Below are positions 62,663 through 64,000 of a stretch of 64,000 bases of DNA, piece by piece (position 1 is the stretch's first letter; each line of letters starts with the position of its first letter). The position numbers were made by a program, and so were the translations under genes. Source of the DNA: Methanolobus halotolerans (GTDB lineage: Archaea; Halobacteriota; Methanosarcinia; Methanosarcinales; Methanosarcinaceae); the NCBI RefSeq assembly GCF_004745425.1, contig NZ_PGGK01000002.1:1-64000 (forward strand). Direction: 5' to 3'. A model generated the notes under the pieces. The model was given only the letters and a program-made list of their open reading frames with translations. It made no database searches and was not told the origin of the DNA.

Positions 62663-63421
62663 TTATTTTTGTTGCTCTTCTGACAGCAGTTTTAGAAGAT
62701 GGTTGCGCAGTCGATTGACTTCCATGCTTGTCCTGTCACGGGGCCTCGGAATATCAACCTTGACAACTTCCTTGATCCGGCCAGGACGTGCTGTGAACAT
62801 CACGATCCTGTCAGCAAGATAAACAGCTTCATCGACACTGTGAGTAACAAAGAGAACAGTGAGATGTTTTTTTTGCCAGATACTCAATAACTCATGCTGC
62901 AGTGAGTTCCTTGTCTGGGCATCCAGGGCTCCGAAAGGCTCATCCATGAGAAGAACCTCAGGTTCATTTGCAAGCGCACGTGCAATGGCGACTCTTTGTT
63001 TCATTCCGCCTGACAGTTCATGGGGGTAGCTGTCCTTGAACTGTGTGAGACCCACCAGCTCCAGATATTTTTCAGCCTCTACCATAGCATCCTTTTTAGA
63101 GACTCCGCCCATCTGTGGTCCGAATATCACGTTATCGATGACCGATTTCCATGGAAACAGAGAGTACTCCTGGAAAACCATACCCCTTTTTGGCCCGGGA
63201 GAAGTAATCTTTTCATTATCTATGAAAACTTCTCCCTGGTCAGGAGTATCAAGGCCGGAAATAATTCGCAACAGAGTTGTTTTCCCACATCCTGATGGCC
63301 CTATGAAACAGACGAATTCCTTATCCTCAAGTTCCAGATCTATGTTTTCAAGGGCAAGTGTCTGAGTCACTTCATCTTTAACGAACTTGCGGGAAACGTT
63401 CCTTACGCTGACCCTGCCCAT
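62663..63421 (-). CDS. ABC transporter ATPase, SsuB/TauB type
   Basis: ABC ATPase of the nitrate/sulfonate/taurine class: Walker A GPSGCGKTT, Q-loop region VFQEYSLFPW, signature LSGGMKQR, Walker B VLLMDEPFGALD and the His in VTHSVDEA. The frame is open to 63445, but ATG 63419-63421 overlaps the permease stop (TAATG), so the start is probably there (252 aa). No substrate can be assigned. Confidence 0.92.
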   Translation of the reverse strand: MGRVSVRNVSRKFVKDEVTQTLALENIDLELEDKEFVCFIGPSGCGKTTLLRIISGLDTPDQGEVFIDNEKITSPGPKRGMVFQEYSLFPWKSVIDNVIFGPQMGGVSKKDAMVEAEKYLELVGLTQFKDSYPHELSGGMKQRVAIARALANEPEVLLMDEPFGALDAQTRNSLQHELLSIWQKKHLTVLFVTHSVDEAVYLADRIVMFTARPGRIKEVVKVDIPRPRDRTSMEVNRLRNHLLKLLSEEQQK

Positions 63422-64000
63422 TACATCACCACCCCTGTGCGCCATTTCAGGAATCTGCCTTCAAGATAGTACCTCAGCAGCCGATCGATCAAAAGTCCAA
63501 GGAAACCAAGGACAAGCATGTAAACAAGTACAAAATCCATGTTGTGCAGATAGTAATGGTGCCATATCTTGAAACCAAGGCCGTTCTTGCTTACACCGAA
63601 CATCTCTGCTGCAACAAGGCACATCCAGCCGACACCCATTGCTATACGTACACCTGCAACAATTGAGGGCAGGGCAGAAGGTAGTGCCACCTGCCTTATC
63701 AGATCACGGTCGGTGTTGCATCCCAGAACCTTTGCTGCTTCCACATATATACGGGGTATGTTCTTAAATCCGGTGAAGGTGTTGATGATTATCGGGAATA
63801 GGGCCCCTATGAATATTACAAACCCTGCTCCGAAGGGATTGAGACCTATCCATATAATGGCAAAGGGAATCCATGCAAGCGGAGGGATCGGGCGTACAAT
63901 CTCGATCAAAGGATCAAATATCCTGTCAACCGACCTGAACCACCCCATAAGCATCCCCACGGGCATACCTATTGCCAGAGCGGCTATCAGACCGATGAGG
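63421..64000 (-). CDS. ABC transporter permease, SsuC/TauC type (cut by window edge)
   Basis: About 192 residues of a permease with membrane segments and the EAA-type loop EAAKVLGCNTDRDLIRQVALPSALP, typical of SsuC/TauC. The frame is open to the window edge and continues beyond it, so the apparent start Met at 63966 is not the real one. It overlaps the ATPase gene by one base. Confidence 0.9.
   Translation of the reverse strand, partial: LIGLIAALAIGMPVGMLMGWFRSVDRIFDPLIEIVRPIPPLAWIPFAIIWIGLNPFGAGFVIFIGALFPIIINTFTGFKNIPRIYVEAAKVLGCNTDRDLIRQVALPSALPSIVAGVRIAMGVGWMCLVAAEMFGVSKNGLGFKIWHHYYLHNMDFVLVYMLVLGFLGLLIDRLLRYYLEGRFLKWRTGVVM

Overview
The window is chromosomal DNA of a methanogenic archaeon of the order Methanosarcinales, probably a Methanosarcinaceae genus. 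The evidence is a YcaO/TfuA pair of the kind that modifies methyl-coenzyme M reductase, the archaeal phosphomevalonate dehydratase/anhydromevalonate phosphate decarboxylase genes, an archaellum (arl) operon, a GvpD-like RecA-fold ATPase, a FilR1-type regulator, archaeosortase A, PCNA, PriL, Orc1/Cdc6, TFS and a group II thermosome. Promoters are archaeal: TATA boxes about 25 bases before likely starts, with several leaderless or very short-leader genes. No rRNA, CRISPR array or prophage was seen.

Layout. 1-600: the 5' end of an IS200/IS605 transposase gene, then non-coding DNA with a foldable element. 601-6973: arlCE-F-G-H-I-J on the minus strand with no flagellin gene upstream. 7132-11076: a methyltransferase, then a receiver protein, a RecA-like/receiver fusion and a GvpD-like ATPase. 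11087-20958: alaS, surE, moaA, a CfbB/CbiA amidase, priL, pcn, tfs and a Nudix gene. 21024-23515: artA-pssD-pssA-mptD, linking archaeosortase with archaetidylethanolamine synthesis. 23501-27762: hisC, argD, a bactofilin-like gene and a PUA protein. 27888-27989: a candidate small RNA gene. 28127-31706: rtcB, archease, a CDP-alcohol phosphatidyltransferase, a class II aldolase and tRNA-Thr(TGT).

32016-34719 holds small zinc-binding or unknown proteins and a lone ABC ATPase. 34914-38954 is the modified mevalonate pathway block with a radical SAM gene. 38984-43034 has a FilR1 regulator, a YkgJ protein, a 57-residue DUF5350 protein and the thermosome. 43243-48047 carries orc1/cdc6, a cysteine desulfurase with a 50-residue companion, and divergent ycaO-tfuA. 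48054-51082 is a metal ABC transporter with a DtxR-like regulator. 52580-58836 is a cluster of two ferredoxin-containing MinD ATPases, two NifX-like proteins, DUF1847, an MBL-fold protein, DUF134 and Mrp/NBP35, resembling bacterial orange-protein (ORP) loci. 58897-59225 is a frameshifted remnant of an anaerobic ribonucleotide reductase C-terminus. The window ends with a toroid protein, a PAS histidine kinase, a second bactofilin and an SsuB/SsuC-type ABC transporter cut by the edge.

Four small genes of 49-59 residues (15829, 41013, 45746 and 52175) are called directly from reading the sequence. Family names come from recognising motifs by eye; no database search was run.
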